From: Lasioglossum baleicum
Lineage: Eukaryota > Arthropoda > Insecta > Hymenoptera > Halictidae
NCBI RefSeq assembly: GCF_051020765.1
Contig: NC_134930.1
Coordinates: 3,968,001 to 4,032,000, forward strand
Direction of reading: 5' to 3'
Length of the DNA: 64,000 nt
Of the stretch, positions 1-11,400 are shown piece after piece. The notes under the pieces are model-generated. The model did no database searches and had not been told where the DNA came from. It saw nothing but the letters and a program-made list of their open reading frames with translations. Position 1 is the stretch's first letter; the number at the start of each line of letters is the position of its first letter. Made by a program: the position numbers and the translations under genes.

Positions 1-244
1 CGACTGGGCTAGCTGGAATTGATTGAGAATCTCTGGCCGATCGGATTTCTGCTATCTCGCGGCGTATATCCTCGTACGTTTCTCTTTGCTCACGCGTTTC
101 TGTTTCGTATTGCAATTTGAGTTGAGTCAACGCGGCGGTTTGATTAATGAGAGCTGCTTCTCTACGAGCTAAATCTTTCTGGAATTCAATTAATTCCTCT
201 TCCGTAGGAGGAACCTTCTTTCTAGCCTCGCTACGCGTTTCCAT
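1..244 (-). CDS. Gag N-terminus, B copy 1 (truncated by window edge)
   Basis: This is the first 81 codons of the B-family Gag, starting at the ATG at 244-242 and cut by the window edge. It matches the first 244 bases of the intact copy at 28419, including the charged, probably coiled-coil, N-terminal segment. In this family Gag forms the cytoplasmic particle that packages element RNA. The edge falls at the position equivalent to 28662, only about 20 bases from where B copy 2 gag is cut at 16732; see the findings. Confidence 0.88.
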   Translation of the reverse strand, partial: METRSEARKKVPPTEEELIEFQKDLARREAALINQTAALTQLKLQYETETREQRETYEDIRREIAEIRSARDSQSIPASPV

Positions 245-730
245 GATTGCGTCGCTTGAAAATTTCTAAGTATGAAATTCGCGAAAAATAATCCGACTAT
301 ATAACGTGGGCGAAGGGGCGTTTTCTAAACCGCCCGTCGCACTTTAACGTTCACTAAAACTCTCGATGAATTTGTACTGAGTACGAACATCGCGAAAAAT
401 AATTTGAGTATGTAACGTGGGCGAAAGGGCATTTCCTTCACTGCCCGTCGCACTTTTAACTGACACTATGCTTTCACGGACTCTAAGTCTACTGCGTTAA
501 ATTGTCAAACAATGATGGAACGCGCAGGGGTTCGCGTGCTAACACTGATTCTATTTTTATTCCTCGATGCCGTGCTTCTAACATCGGTGACCAACGACTG
601 TCCTACCGACTGCGCCAAATTTGTCACAACAAATTTTGGCAGAGGTAGGACACATGACGTATCCTACAAAAGTGTTGACGGTGTCTCTAACATCGGTGAC
701 CAACGAGTGTCCTACCGACTGCGCCAAATT
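245..730 (-). other. B copy 1 leader with two tRNA-Ser primer-binding sites
   Basis: Untranslated leader between 5' LTR and gag, no gene. It holds two copies, 109 bp apart, of the 17-base PBS (complement TCCTACCGACTGCGCCA at 710-726 and 601-617). The PBS is complementary to the 3' end of insect tRNA-Ser including CCA. The LTR-proximal copy (710-726) is in the functional position. Confidence 0.85.
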
Positions 731-2509
731 TGGCACGTCCTGGCGGGGCTATAAGAGCAAGAGAAGAGAATACCGCGGCCCGGCTACTCTACTCTTCCAC
801 TGACTGACATTTAATAAAAGTGTTGGTCTTTTTATCAACAGACTAGGACCCGATGCCGACACCTGCATGCAGTCTTACACAGATGGATGATGCACGCGAC
901 CCTGAAACATACGCGGTAATATGTTCCACTTACTTTTACGCTTCGCTTGTTTGTCGATTGACACGAGACATGAATTCGCAACGGATGAACAGCTACGGTT
1001 GCGCTGATGGCCTTGAATACGGTCCGCTCTGCTTGACAGGGGTTGATCCAAATGGCTGGAAACGACCTTCAAGGATTGACGACTGCGCCAAACTCTGTCA
1101 CGTCAATATTTGACAGGAACGACCTCCAATGATTGACAGCTGGCTGCTACGGTATTGTAGACGGATGCGCTCGTTGAGGAAACGGGCGTGGACGCTGTAC
1201 GATACCGTGAATCTAACTCACGAATATCGTCCGCGTGATTGACGATATTTTAACTAGCGAAAACGGGCGTGGACGCTGTGCGATCCCGTGAATTTATCTC
1301 GCGAATATACTTTGATTCAAGAAAACGGACGTGGATGCTGCGGAGCTTGCTATGCGAGCAAGTCTATCACTATCACGCACGTACGCGAACACGTAACAGG
1401 AAATTGAATAAGGAATACTATTCGCGAACTTTCCAGTGAGAACTCTATCTCTAACTAACAACGTGTCACTTCAAACTACGAAGTTAGGAGCAAGGAAATA
1501 ATAATTGGGATTTAGATTGACTCTGGTAAAACAAAGTATATTATAAACGTAAAAGAATACAAAGGTAAAGATGCTTATTATTAACGAAATCGAAATACGT
1601 ACTAAGTACGAAATATGAAACGCAATAAAAATGTTTAATTGAATAAACGAAGTAATATTTGAATTAAACGAATAAGAATACGATATTACTGAATGGTATT
1701 AGGGACTGTGTCTAAACAGTATGGATTTGGAAAGATTGTGTCTAAACAATCTGGATTTGGAAAGACTATGTCTAAATAGTCTGGACTTGGAAGATTGACG
1801 AAAACTCGACTGACCCACTCGGGTCCTCGGAGAGGACTGGGGAAAATCGAACGTTCGTCGACGAATAACGTTCGTTCGAAAAATGCTGACTTCGCAAAAG
1901 GGGACCGTGTCCTCTTTGTGCCGGTCTTCGTCGTAAACAGCGCGATGGCCGCCGCACTAGAGTCAGCAGTTTTCGTTCCCAGTGGTGCAGGACTCGAAAA
2001 TTAAGTGGTAACCATTGGCGTACCTATTTATTTATTTAAATAAATTGGGACTTAGAATATTTTCGAGCGCTTGCTCTTGCAAGGCGTTTCGATGTAAATT
2101 TTATATGTCATATGATTAGTTGACATCATTTGTCGACCGATCATATGTTTGAAAATATTCTAAGTACTTTTGAAAATTACCAAAAATCGAAATTTTGGTA
2201 AAGTCTAAACAAACGCGAATTGAGAACCTAACCTACAAATTTTTAGGTTAGTTTCATGATTTTCGCTCACGAGTCCAATGATATTTCAATCTTCGAGTTT
2301 GGGCCATTTTTGGCTATTTTAGGATTTTGACAGATTTTGGATTTTAGGTTATGTTGATGGATTTCAATCAGATGTACGTGGTGTTAAGGATTCATTGTTA
2401 TGAAGGATTTTTAGGAGTTTTGGAATCTTTAAAGGGGAACGCTCGCTCTTATGTATCTAATTTTACATGTAGTCTTAAAGCTAACGTCGGAGGTGCGACC
2501 GACGTCACA
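731..2509 (-). repeat. 5' LTR of B copy 1
   Basis: 1779 bp, matching the LTRs of intact B copy 3 apart from substitutions and one deletion of about 19 bp near 1310 that removes an arm of a palindromic tandem repeat; the LTR at 6460-8237 shares this deletion. The terminus next to the leader reads TGGCACG instead of TGTCACG. Three 30-bp hairpin repeats and a vestigial PBS (about 1080-1090) lie inside. I support no gene in it. Confidence 0.9.
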
Positions 2510-3567
2510 GTCTAAAGTGCGCAGTGGAAACGCTGAGCCGCCAATAAGGAATTTGAAGCGAGTCATAGAGAAGTTCTCGTGCCACGTCTAGAATTGGTCT
2601 AAAGAGCGCAGTGGAAACGCTGAGCCGCCACTATAGACGTGAAGCGAGTTAACTACCTAAAAGGTTAACAACAAATGGAAGTTCATTTTCATTATCTTAT
2701 TAATATTCCGTCATTACTATTCCTTACCCATGCGACGCCCACGTCGAGCGGGACGCAAGTATCAACTTGCTAAATTGAGACGCGCGTTGAGAAATAAAGC
2801 GGTGCTCGATCAAATCATTGCCACTACCGAGTGGACCGAACTTCTGGGAACCACCGAGCACATTCCGTGTGACGCGTCCGATTACGTTTCTGTATACGGT
2901 TGCCCTTGCAACCCTCCTAAAGAGGTCAATCACGCGGACCTCTCGCGAGCTCCGACGCCAGTTCTGCATCCGGTCGATCATCCGGAGGTGATCGACATAG
3001 CCGACGACGACGACAGCCGAGACACGATCGTCGTTCCCAGGGTCCGTTGCCGAATCATCAGTGACGTCCCTCTGCCAACTCATCAACGTGTCGTCTTGCG
3101 GCCAGCATCCAAGGCCACTAATGTCGTCCCGAACCGAGCAGCAGCAACTCTGCCAGATCTTCCCCACCTCGAGGACATCTGTATAGAAGACCCGATGTAC
3201 GACACCTACTGTCAGTACCGCCAGTTCCTGCTGCAACAATATTATTAGGCGTTAATACAGCATTGCGGTGAGTCGTATAATGTCTTGTATAATTGCTGAA
3301 TCCTGTAAACTCACCGTTTTCGTTGCATCATCTCGCGCGTGATTCTTGTCGGACACTTCTTGTAACCGCGTCGGACGTTCTCTTCTTGACTGCATCCATA
3401 GCAATATCGGTTGTCCTAGTGCATATGACAGCCCGCGGCTGTCTCGGCACGAAAGACCACTCCTCAATTACTTTTCATATATCCACCGTCCGTCTGTCAC
3501 TGTTCTTGAGTGCCATCCTTTTCTCTCTCTTGGTACCTGTAACAAAAACACAGTGACGGACGTGACA
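2510..3567 (+). repeat. A LTR, 3' 1058 bp (5' LTR of A1)
   Basis: Ends in GACGTGACA at 3567, directly before the PBS. It retains the duplicated hairpin motif, the 172-codon ORF and a variant 3' end containing an extra TTGAGTGCCATCC-type segment, shared with the LTRs ending at 53320 and starting at 53860. The upstream U3 part is missing because of the B1 insertion. Confidence 0.9.
2730..3248 (+). CDS. LTR-encoded 172-aa ORF (copy 1)
   Basis: Intact copy of the unknown protein described at 17878-18396. Differences from the most common version are Cys84 to His, Ile101 to Val, Arg111 to Ser and Ala117 to Thr. The basic N-terminus and the VIDI-plus-acidic motif are unchanged. It starts at the ATG after ATTCCTTACCC and ends at TAG. 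It lies between the leader hairpins and the 3' end of the LTR, so in the 5' LTR it would precede gag on the transcript if transcription starts upstream. Function unknown. Confidence 0.5.
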   Translation: MRRPRRAGRKYQLAKLRRALRNKAVLDQIIATTEWTELLGTTEHIPCDASDYVSVYGCPCNPPKEVNHADLSRAPTPVLHPVDHPEVIDIADDDDSRDTIVVPRVRCRIISDVPLPTHQRVVLRPASKATNVVPNRAAATLPDLPHLEDICIEDPMYDTYCQYRQFLLQQYY

Positions 3568-3571
3568 AATT

Positions 3572-3588
3572 TGGCGCAGTCGGTAGGA
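3572..3588 (+). other. Primer-binding site, tRNA-Ser (A1)
   Basis: TGGCGCAGTCGGTAGGA, four bases after the LTR terminus. It is complementary to the 3' 17 bases (with CCA) of insect tRNA-Ser, the primer known for 17.6/297-type elements. Confidence 0.85.
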
Positions 3589-3680
3589 CAACGAAGTGGT
3601 CGCCGATATTTGCATTAATAAGCCCCGACGCGTGTCAGTACGAAGTTCACATTTCTTAAATCCCATTCATATCTTTCAAA

Positions 3681-5039
3681 ATGTCTCGCCCAATCACGCG
3701 ATCTCAAAAGGATCTCCGAGCAGATCCTAACGCAGACCTTCCTCCAATGACCGAGGAAGAGCTACTCCTTTATGCGCAAGACCTCGCCCGTAGAGAGCAA
3801 TATCTCAAAGAGGAAACTGATTTTATTGCCAAATTGCGTCTCAAATATGAAGAAGACGCACAAAACCAAAAGAATATGCTCGACGAAATACGAAAAGAGC
3901 TTCATAACATCCAAATCACGAGTCAAACCCTACGTCAACAAACGCCTACACCAGGCCCTAGTAACCTCTCTAATATGCGGGAACCTTCACCGCCAGAGCC
4001 ACGCGAAATCCCACAGTATGAACCTACTGGCAATTTCGCTCTAAAACAAGCCGCCGAGCTTGTCCCTAGATTCGACGGAACTTCGTCTTCCGTCCTACAA
4101 TTCATACGCGCATGCAAACGCGCGCGTGACACCGTACCGGCCACTGCAGAGCGTGCCCTCACAAAATTGCTCTGCAATAAACTCCACGATCGTGCTTATG
4201 CCGCTATAGAAGGCCAGCACATATTCACAATTTCTGCACTATGCGAGAAATTACGAACAGTACTGGGCCCATACAAATTCGTTGACCAGTACCGTGGCGA
4301 TCTCGCGAGTGTACTCCAAGCTCCAAACGAGCACATCCTAGACTTCATCAATCGCGTTAAAGACCTTCGAACCGCGATTCAAGATGCCACAGATATTGGC
4401 CTTGATTACGAAGAACTAGATCGCTTCGTAGTAGATTGTTTTCTACGAGGTCTCCTTCCTCAGCTGCGTGCCGAAGTGCTTCATTGCCCTTCGCGAAATC
4501 CTGCCACTGTTTTCGAAGCAGCCATCTCTGCTTACAGGCAGTATGAGTCAGACCAGACTCGTCGACGAGAATTGATCCGCGAAGAAAAACGAGTCAGCTT
4601 CTCTGATAACCGGCCGTATCGCCCGCGTTCCACGTACGAGTCCGCTCGTGACATTCCAGAGCGAACTCAAGAACGCCGCGATAACAGACCGGACTCGTCT
4701 CAGCAGTCCTCGAGAAACTTAAACCGGGACTCTTATCGCTCCCCGACGCCGCAACGGCGATGGGAAAACAATCCTCGCGACCAAAACACGTACCGCGATG
4801 GTCGCACAGATCGCCCCTCAAGCCCTAACAAATTTTGCAACTACTGCAAAGTCCCCGGGCACGATATTCACGAGTGCCGTAAGCGCGCTTTTAATAATAA
4901 TAGGAGGTCGGGAAACGAGTCCGGCCTCCCGACCGAAGCCAACCCCAGGCGGGAGGCCGCATCTTCAACCCAAACTACAGCCCGCACCCAAACAGCTATC
5001 CGGACGAACGACCAGTCCGACGATTCGTCTCAGCAGTAA
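3681..5039 (+). CDS. gag: Gag polyprotein, A1 (452 aa)
   Basis: Structural protein of the A family, forming the particle that packages element RNA. The ATG lies 93 bases after the PBS. Residues about 25-80 are rich in Glu, Lys and Gln and look coiled-coil; about 115-290 is the capsid-like region; an Arg/Ser-rich stretch follows. A CCHC zinc knuckle (C-x2-C-x4-H-x4-C, residues 386-399) shows nucleic-acid binding. Intact and full length. It carries the TYESARD and PRDQN variants also seen in A7 (A6 has TYESARD but PRDSN), unlike A3 and A4. The -1 frameshift signal to pol lies at 4910. Confidence 0.92.
   Translation: MSRPITRSQKDLRADPNADLPPMTEEELLLYAQDLARREQYLKEETDFIAKLRLKYEEDAQNQKNMLDEIRKELHNIQITSQTLRQQTPTPGPSNLSNMREPSPPEPREIPQYEPTGNFALKQAAELVPRFDGTSSSVLQFIRACKRARDTVPATAERALTKLLCNKLHDRAYAAIEGQHIFTISALCEKLRTVLGPYKFVDQYRGDLASVLQAPNEHILDFINRVKDLRTAIQDATDIGLDYEELDRFVVDCFLRGLLPQLRAEVLHCPSRNPATVFEAAISAYRQYESDQTRRRELIREEKRVSFSDNRPYRPRSTYESARDIPERTQERRDNRPDSSQQSSRNLNRDSYRSPTPQRRWENNPRDQNTYRDGRTDRPSSPNKFCNYCKVPGHDIHECRKRAFNNNRRSGNESGLPTEANPRREAASSTQTTARTQTAIRTNDQSDDSSQQ
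4910..4959 (+). promoter_or_regulatory. -1 ribosomal frameshift signal (A1 gag-pol)
   Basis: Slippery heptamer G GGA AAC in gag phase at 4910-4916, then 5 bases, then a perfect 10-bp stem (CGGCCTCCCG at 4922 pairing with CGGGAGGCCG ending at 4959). Details are at the A3 copy (20049). Confidence 0.8.
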
Positions 5040-6459
5040 ACCTTGCTGCAGACTCACCAATTCCGCGCGTAAAAATCTCCGCCCCTCAATTACAAAAGAA
5101 GTGTGAATTTTTGTTGGACACGGGTTCGGAGATCAATTTAATTCGTGCGTCAAGTCTAGAACCAAATCTACCTATAGATCATACGAACACTATAGAAGTC
5201 CAAGGAATAACCGAGGGATCCATTCCAACTCTCGGTCAAATTAAAATACACTTACAGGGTCAAAACCCTATCGAATTTCATGTCTTGGAAGAAAACTTCC
5301 CAATTAACATCGACGGAATCCTCGGTTCTCCCTTCTTCAGAACAGGAGCCGAGATCTCCTTTGCGAATCAATCCATAACGATAGGAAACATTCGGGTTCC
5401 CTTCTCGAACCCTTGCGCGCCCACGGCTGAGCCTCGCGATAAATTGGCAGCAGAGGTTATTTCAATGCCTTCGTCTATGACCAACGATCTCGTTAAAACT
5501 CTAGCCGCCAAGCGTGAGGAACATTCGGCAAGGAACGTTCGAGTGTCTTCCTCAAATCCTCGTGCACCCGCGGTCAGACCTTGCAGAGCCCCGGTGACGG
5601 AGGTTATTTCAATGCCTCCTCGGGATTCGATCGAGTGCTCCCTAGAGAAAAACGCCGTGAAAAGCCGGCCGGAATCGAAGGAGACTCGAGAGATATCGGA
5701 GTACACTGCGAGAAGTCGGATCGTGGAGCGTGAGGATCGAGTCCGAACAAAGACTCCTCTGAAATCCGAAGAATTCGTCCTCGAACCTCGTACCGTTGCG
5801 TGCATAGCGGTCGACGTCGATGGACCCAAACAGGGATATATCCGCCGTGTTAACGTAGCGCCGGATGTATTCCTGGGTGACTGCGTCGTCACCAATCGTA
5901 AAGGCAAAGCGAGCCTCCGGTGTTTTAACACCTCGTCGGAAAGAGTTTCATTTCGATTGCCCCCATTGGAGATGGAAGAAATCGAGTCGTACTCTTCCGA
6001 CCTTTCTAATTCCGGGAACCATCCCGACGTATTCGGTAACCATCCCGACCATTCTACTTCCGGGTATCATCCCGACGTATTCGGTAACCATCCCGACCTT
6101 ACTAATTCCGGGAACTATCCCGACGCATTCGGTAACCATACCGACCTTTCTAATTCCGGGTATCATCCCGACGCATTCGGTAACCATCCCGACCTTTCTA
6201 ACTCCGGTAACCAGCCCGATTCTCATACTAACTCCGGTAACCAGCCCGATTCTTATACTAACTCCGGTAACCAGCCCGATCATTATACTAACTCCGGTAA
6301 CCAGCCCGATCCTTATTCTAACTCCGGTAACCAGCCCGATCAATTCCAAGACCAACTCCATTCCTACGACAATCAAAGATTTTCAAGACCCATATGTAAG
6401 CAGGTCTGTTCTATATTGCACAATAAATCCAGCGACAGTTCTAAACCAGAGAAGGATAT
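4916..6459 (+). CDS. Short pol: protease and tether, A1 (3' end cut by B2)
   Basis: Reading frame entered by -1 frameshift, open from the slip site to the B2 insertion. The aspartic protease active site DTGSE lies at about 5117-5131 with the ILGSPFF flap region near 5320. A charged tether follows, then tandem NSGN-H/Q-PD repeats (6008-6340), then the start of the segment unique to short derivatives (from 6341). The rest lies beyond B copy 2 and is not in this window. The DNA encodes no RT, RNase H or integrase. If expressed it gives a Gag-protease fusion truncated by LTR-derived residues. Confidence 0.85.
6008..6340 (+). repeat. Coding tandem repeats in the tether (A1)
   Basis: Four 48-bp units encoding NSGNHPDVFGNHPDLS-like peptides, then five 30-bp-type units encoding NSGNQPD plus three residues. 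Copy number differs between elements, see findings. Confidence 0.9.
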
Positions 6460-8237
6460 TGTCACGTCCTGGCGGGGCTATAAGAGCAAGAGAAGAGAAT
6501 ACCGCGGCCCGGCTACTCTACTCTTCCACTGACTGACATTTAATAAAAGTGTTGGTCTTTTTATCAACAGACTAGGACCCGATGCCGACACCTGCATGCA
6601 GTCTTACACAGATGGATGATGCACGCGACCCTGAAACATACGCGGTAATATGTTCCACTTACTTTTACGCTTCGCTTGTTTGTCGATTGACACGAGACAT
6701 GAATTCGCAACGGATGAACAGCTACGGTTGCGCTGATGGCCTTGAATACGGTCCGCTCTGCTTGACAGGGGTTGATCCAAATGGCTGGAAACGACCTTCA
6801 AGGATTGACGACTGCGCCAAACTCTGTCACGTCAATATTTGACAGGAACGACCTCCAATGATTGACAGCTGGCTGCTACGGTATTGTAGACGGATGCGCT
6901 CGTTGAGGAAACGGGCGTGGACGCTGTACGATACCGTGAATCTAACTCACGAATATCGTCCGCGTGATTGACGATATTTTAACTAGCGAAAACGGGCGTG
7001 GACGCTGTGCGATCCCGTGAATTTATCTCGCGAATATACTTTGATTCAAGAAAACGGACGTGGATGCTGCGGAGCTTGCTATGCGAGCAAGTCTATCACT
7101 ATCACGCACGTACGCGAACACGTAACAGGAAATTGAATAAGGAATACTATTCGCGAACTTTCCAGTGAGAACTCTATCTCTAACTAACAACGTGTCACTT
7201 CAAACTACGAAGTTAGGAGCAAGGAAATAATAATTGGGATTTAGATTGACTCTGGTAAAACAAAGTATATTATAAACGTAAAAGAATACAAAGGTAAAGA
7301 TGCTTATTATTAACGAAATCGAAATACGTACTAAGTACGAAATATGAAACGCAATAAAAATGTTTAATTGAATAAACGAAGTAATATTTGAATTAAACGA
7401 ATAAGAATACGATATTACTGAATGGTATTAGGGACTGTGTCTAAACAGTATGGATTTGGAAAGATTGTGTCTAAACAATCTGGATTTGGAAAGACTATGT
7501 CTAAATAGTCTGGACTTGGAAGATTGACGAAAACTCGACTGACCCACTCGGGTCCTCGGAGAGGACTGGGGAGAATCGAACGTTCGTCGACGAATAACGT
7601 TCGTTCGAAAAATGCTGACTTCGCAAAAGGGGACCGTGTCCTCTTTGTGCCGGTCTTCGTCGTAAACAGCGCGATGGCCGCCGCACTAGAGTCAGCAGTT
7701 TTCGTTCCCAGTGGTGCAGGACTCGAAAATTAAGTGGTAACCATTGGCGTACCTATTTATTTATTTAAATAAATTGGGACTTAGAATATTTTCGAGCGCT
7801 TGCTCTTGCAAGGCGTTTCGATGTAAATTTTATATGTCATATGATTAGTTGACATCATTTGTCGACCGATCATATGTTTGAAAATATTCTAAGTACTTTT
7901 GAAAATTACCAAAAATCGAAATTTTGGTAAAGTCTAAAAAACGCGAATTGAGAACCTAACCTACAAATTTTTAGGTTAGTTTCATGATTTTCGCTCACGA
8001 GTCCAATGATATTTCAATCTTCGAGTTTGGGCCATTTTTGGCTATTTTAGGATTTTGACAGATTTTGGATTTTAGGTTATGTTGATGGATTTCAATCAGA
8101 TGTACGTGGTGTTAAGGATTCATTGTTATGAAGGATTTTTAGGAGTTTTGGAATCTTTAAAGGGGAACGCTCGCTCTTATGTATCTAATTTTACATGTAG
8201 TCTTAAAGCTAACGTCGGAGGTGCGACCGACGTCACA
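6460..8237 (-). repeat. 3' LTR of B copy 2
   Basis: 1778 bp, bounded by TGTCACG and GACGTCACA on the plus strand. It shares the deletion of about 19 bp with the LTR at 731-2509 and differs from it at a few positions, for example a shorter A run near 7935. It contains the three 30-bp hairpin units and the vestigial PBS (6809-6819). No supported gene. Confidence 0.92.
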
Positions 8238-8424
8238 CCTCCCCCCTTAGAGAAGAGATTTCACGCAGTGGAATCTCTGCCTCTGGGTGGCGGTAGACAG
8301 GATGCACTGAAATGTCATCCCTGTCTCGCAACGCTGGGTCAAGGGAATCGCAAATTAACGTTCGTTTCGTCAAGGGAGGACGGGTTCGGAATTCTCCGAC
8401 ACTGGCACTATCACTGGCTTCCGC
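8238..8424 (-). other. 3' UTR and polypurine tract of B copy 2
   Basis: 187 bp between the pol stop and the 3' LTR. The purine run next to the LTR (plus-strand CCTCCCCCCTT, 8238-8248) is the polypurine tract priming plus-strand DNA. No ORF supported. Confidence 0.8.
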
Positions 8425-11400
8425 TTAAATGTCACCATCGTCTGAATCGGTGTCATCACTGGAACTATCGGATATCCAGTCAGGGTCGTCCCGTTGTGCG
8501 ATCCATCTTGCCGATAGAATCTGTCCGCAAGGGATGCACTCCAATACTGGCGTTTCGGTGCATAGCCTTATTCCGCAATACTCGCATCTATTTGGGATGT
8601 TATACATCCGCTGATGCTCCCATCGTTCCACTCTAACAATTCGGGTGTATTGGCTGCAGTTGCGGCACAGCAACTTGCCGTTGCAAGCCACTCGAACTAT
8701 CCCATTGTAACAGATAGTGTTGTTGTATCGTCTCATGTATCGGTGAGCTTTCAGCACGGTCGGCCGTCTTCCTCCCATCGGTCCGCACATCTTTCTGTCG
8801 TGGATAGCTATGGGATCCGCAATGTGACTCGGAGCTTGATCGGATGAGGAGTGAAGAGTCTCGTAAACTGACTCCTCTGGTTGGACCCTTGGCTCGCTAT
8901 CGTCTTTCTTAGAAGGATCAGAGATTAAATTTGCAGTTACAATATTTCGCTGACGCGTGTCCTGTCTCGGGCTACCTGGAAGACGTTTAATCTTATTTGC
9001 ATGGACAATTTTGAAATGGTTTCCTATTCGTAATTTGACATTGTTCGTATCAAGCATTTCTATTATCTCATGCGGTCCAGTATATTGCGCGTCGAATTTT
9101 CCTTTACGAGGTTCTTTTAACAAGTATACCTGTTCGCCTACCGTGAACTGCACGGGGTTAATCTTCCTATCATAATAAGTCTTTGATTTCTGCTTTGCCG
9201 CTACTAAATTATCGCGCGCGCGGGATTGTGTCTCGCTTATCTTTCTTTGTAGGTCAAAGAGGTAACCTGCGTAGGACTCGTTCTCTACTGCGTAGAGATG
9301 GGAATCAGAGGAAGGAACACGGGCCAGGGAACCGAATACCAACTCGTGTGGGGTGAAGTCCGTTCCCTCGTGTACGCTGGTATTGTAGCTAAACATTGCC
9401 AAGTTTATCCATTTATCCCAGTTATTTTTGTTGACGTACTGCTTCAAATATTCCGTCAGTACATGATGCGATCTCTCAATGGATCCGTTGCTTTGTGGAT
9501 GGAAAGCAGTGGTTTGGAGGCGTGTAATCCTGAATCTTTTTGCGATAGCCTTCATAAGGGAGCTTGTGAAGTTAGTCCCTTGATCCGTTAATATTGCCTT
9601 AGGCGTTCCAAAGCGACATATCAGGTGGTCGATGAAGGCGTTTGCTGTACTGACGGAGTCGGTAGATTTGAGCGGCACTGCGACGGAGTATTTTGTAAGA
9701 AGGTCTTGCATCGTCATTACATACGTGTTGCCATCTTCGGTAGTGGGTAATGGTCCCACGATGTCTAGCGAGACCTTATCAAACGCCCTGCCGGGCGTAT
9801 CCGTTAACTTCATTGGTAGGCGAGTTTTTACTCTTGTTAACTTGTTACGCTGGCAACTCAGGCAATTGTTAACGTAGTTGGTTACGTCCTTTTTGAGGCT
9901 GTTCCACCAGTATTTTTCTCTTATCCTTTTGTATGTCTTGGTTATGCCTTTATGGCCGGCATACGCTGATACATGGTTCTCCGTGATGATCTCCATCCTT
10001 CTATCCTCAGCGGGGATTTGGACCTCGTTCGAACAGAGAAATATTTGGACTGGTGTGTCCTCGAATGTTTCTGTGAGTAGATTGATCACGTATTCTCTCG
10101 ACAAATGGTCGAGGAATGTTTTAGAGATTGAAAAGGATTCCAACGCGAGCTCGTTGACAACGTCGATCAACGTTCTAAGACATTCTTTGAGGTCGTCTGC
10201 AGATACCTCATGAAGCGGCGATTGTTTAATCGGTATCTGGATTAACTTGTATTTACCGTGATCTGTTACCCTAGCTCTATGTAGGAGTAAGTCTTGGGAT
10301 TTGGCCAGTTTGCCTTGTCTATAGAGATCTACGGCACCGAGATCGATGGGCCGTCCGTCCATCGTTATGAAGCAAACTAAGTTGTCCTTTCTCATTATTA
10401 ATCGGTCTCTTGTATGAATTATTCTTCTTCTACGTGGTGTAGGATTGCTTTCTTCTTCTTCTTCTTCTTCTTCTTCTTCTTCTTCTTCTTCTTCTGAGGG
10501 AATACTCTCTTCTCGCTCATCGAAGACATCTGGTCCGGTCAAGGAAGGCGGAAATATAGGAGAAAAGGAAAGAGTTTCTTCGACTCCCAGATCCCGTAGT
10601 AATCCTTGATCGGCGATTGAAATAAGAGGCGGGGATGCTGCGCGGGGGTCATCAGAATGCGATGGCGTACCCATCGATGGTCCCGGTGACGAGGCTGCCG
10701 ATGATCTTCTCCTTTTTGGGGGCATTGACTTCGGTGGGGGCATGAGAATTGAATCGTCTCTATCTTTCTTCCTGCGGCGTGCGTCGAAAAGAGGAGTCCC
10801 CGGGCTTGACAATGGCGTCCTAGGCGGAGTCGTTTCCTCTGAATCGGTCCATGAGATGGGCAATGCCACCGGATTCCGGGATAGGGCATCCGCATTAGAG
10901 TTGGCTCTGCCAGGTTTGTAGATAACCTGGTATTCGAACTCTGCCAATTTTAATCTCCACCGGAGGAGCCGGGATGTGGGATCCTTTACGGATGTCATCC
11001 ACACCAGCGGTCTGTGATCGGTGATGAGTAAGAATTTCCTGCCGTAAATGTACGGGCGGAAATATTGGACGGCGAATATTATGGCTAAACACTCCTTTTC
11101 TATTGTGGAGTAGTTTAGTTCAGCGCCGTGAAGGATACGTGACGCGTACGCGATAGGGCGATCCTTTCCCACGTCGCCTTGGCTTAGGACAGCGCCGATC
11201 GCGTACCCTGAGGCGTCGCAAGTTACGTTGAATGGTTTCCCAAAATCTGGGTACTGGAGGACAGGCTCCGTACACAATGCTTGTCGTAAAGTCTCGAAGG
11301 CTTCCTCCTGCTTTGACCCCCACACGAATTTCGTATCCTTGGTAAGGAGTTGGGTGAGGGGTTTGGAAATATGAGCGAATCTATCTATGAATCTGCGGTA

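Larger units (their letters stand above)
1..2509 (-). mobile_element. B-family Ty3/gypsy element, copy 1 (5' end only)
   Basis: On the minus strand this reads 5' LTR, leader and start of gag, then runs off the window at base 1. Its LTR terminus at 2509 abuts GTCTAAAG, which is A-LTR sequence, so this copy was inserted into an A LTR. The partner flank lies outside the window, so its TSD (expected GTCT) cannot be checked. Confidence 0.9.
2510..6459 (+). mobile_element. A-family short derivative, copy A1 (both ends interrupted)
   Basis: 3' part of the 5' LTR, PBS, intact gag and the protease/tether part of the shortened pol. B copy 1 cuts it on the left and B copy 2 on the right. The segment just before 6460 (from about 6341) is the one found only in short derivatives, so A1 belongs to that group rather than to the full-length type. 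Confidence 0.9.

Noticed and set aside
853..1113. 86-aa ORF on the antisense strand of B LTRs (also 6582, 27550-, 36296-)
   Set aside because: Kept in all four LTRs, but these are so alike that an open frame carries little weight. It starts within antisense LTR sequence with no promoter or known domain. Not enough support to call.
4798..5106. 102-aa ORF overlapping the end of A gag (all copies)
   Set aside because: Third-frame shadow ending just before the protease; the pol frame reached by the frameshift is a different one and explains the conservation.
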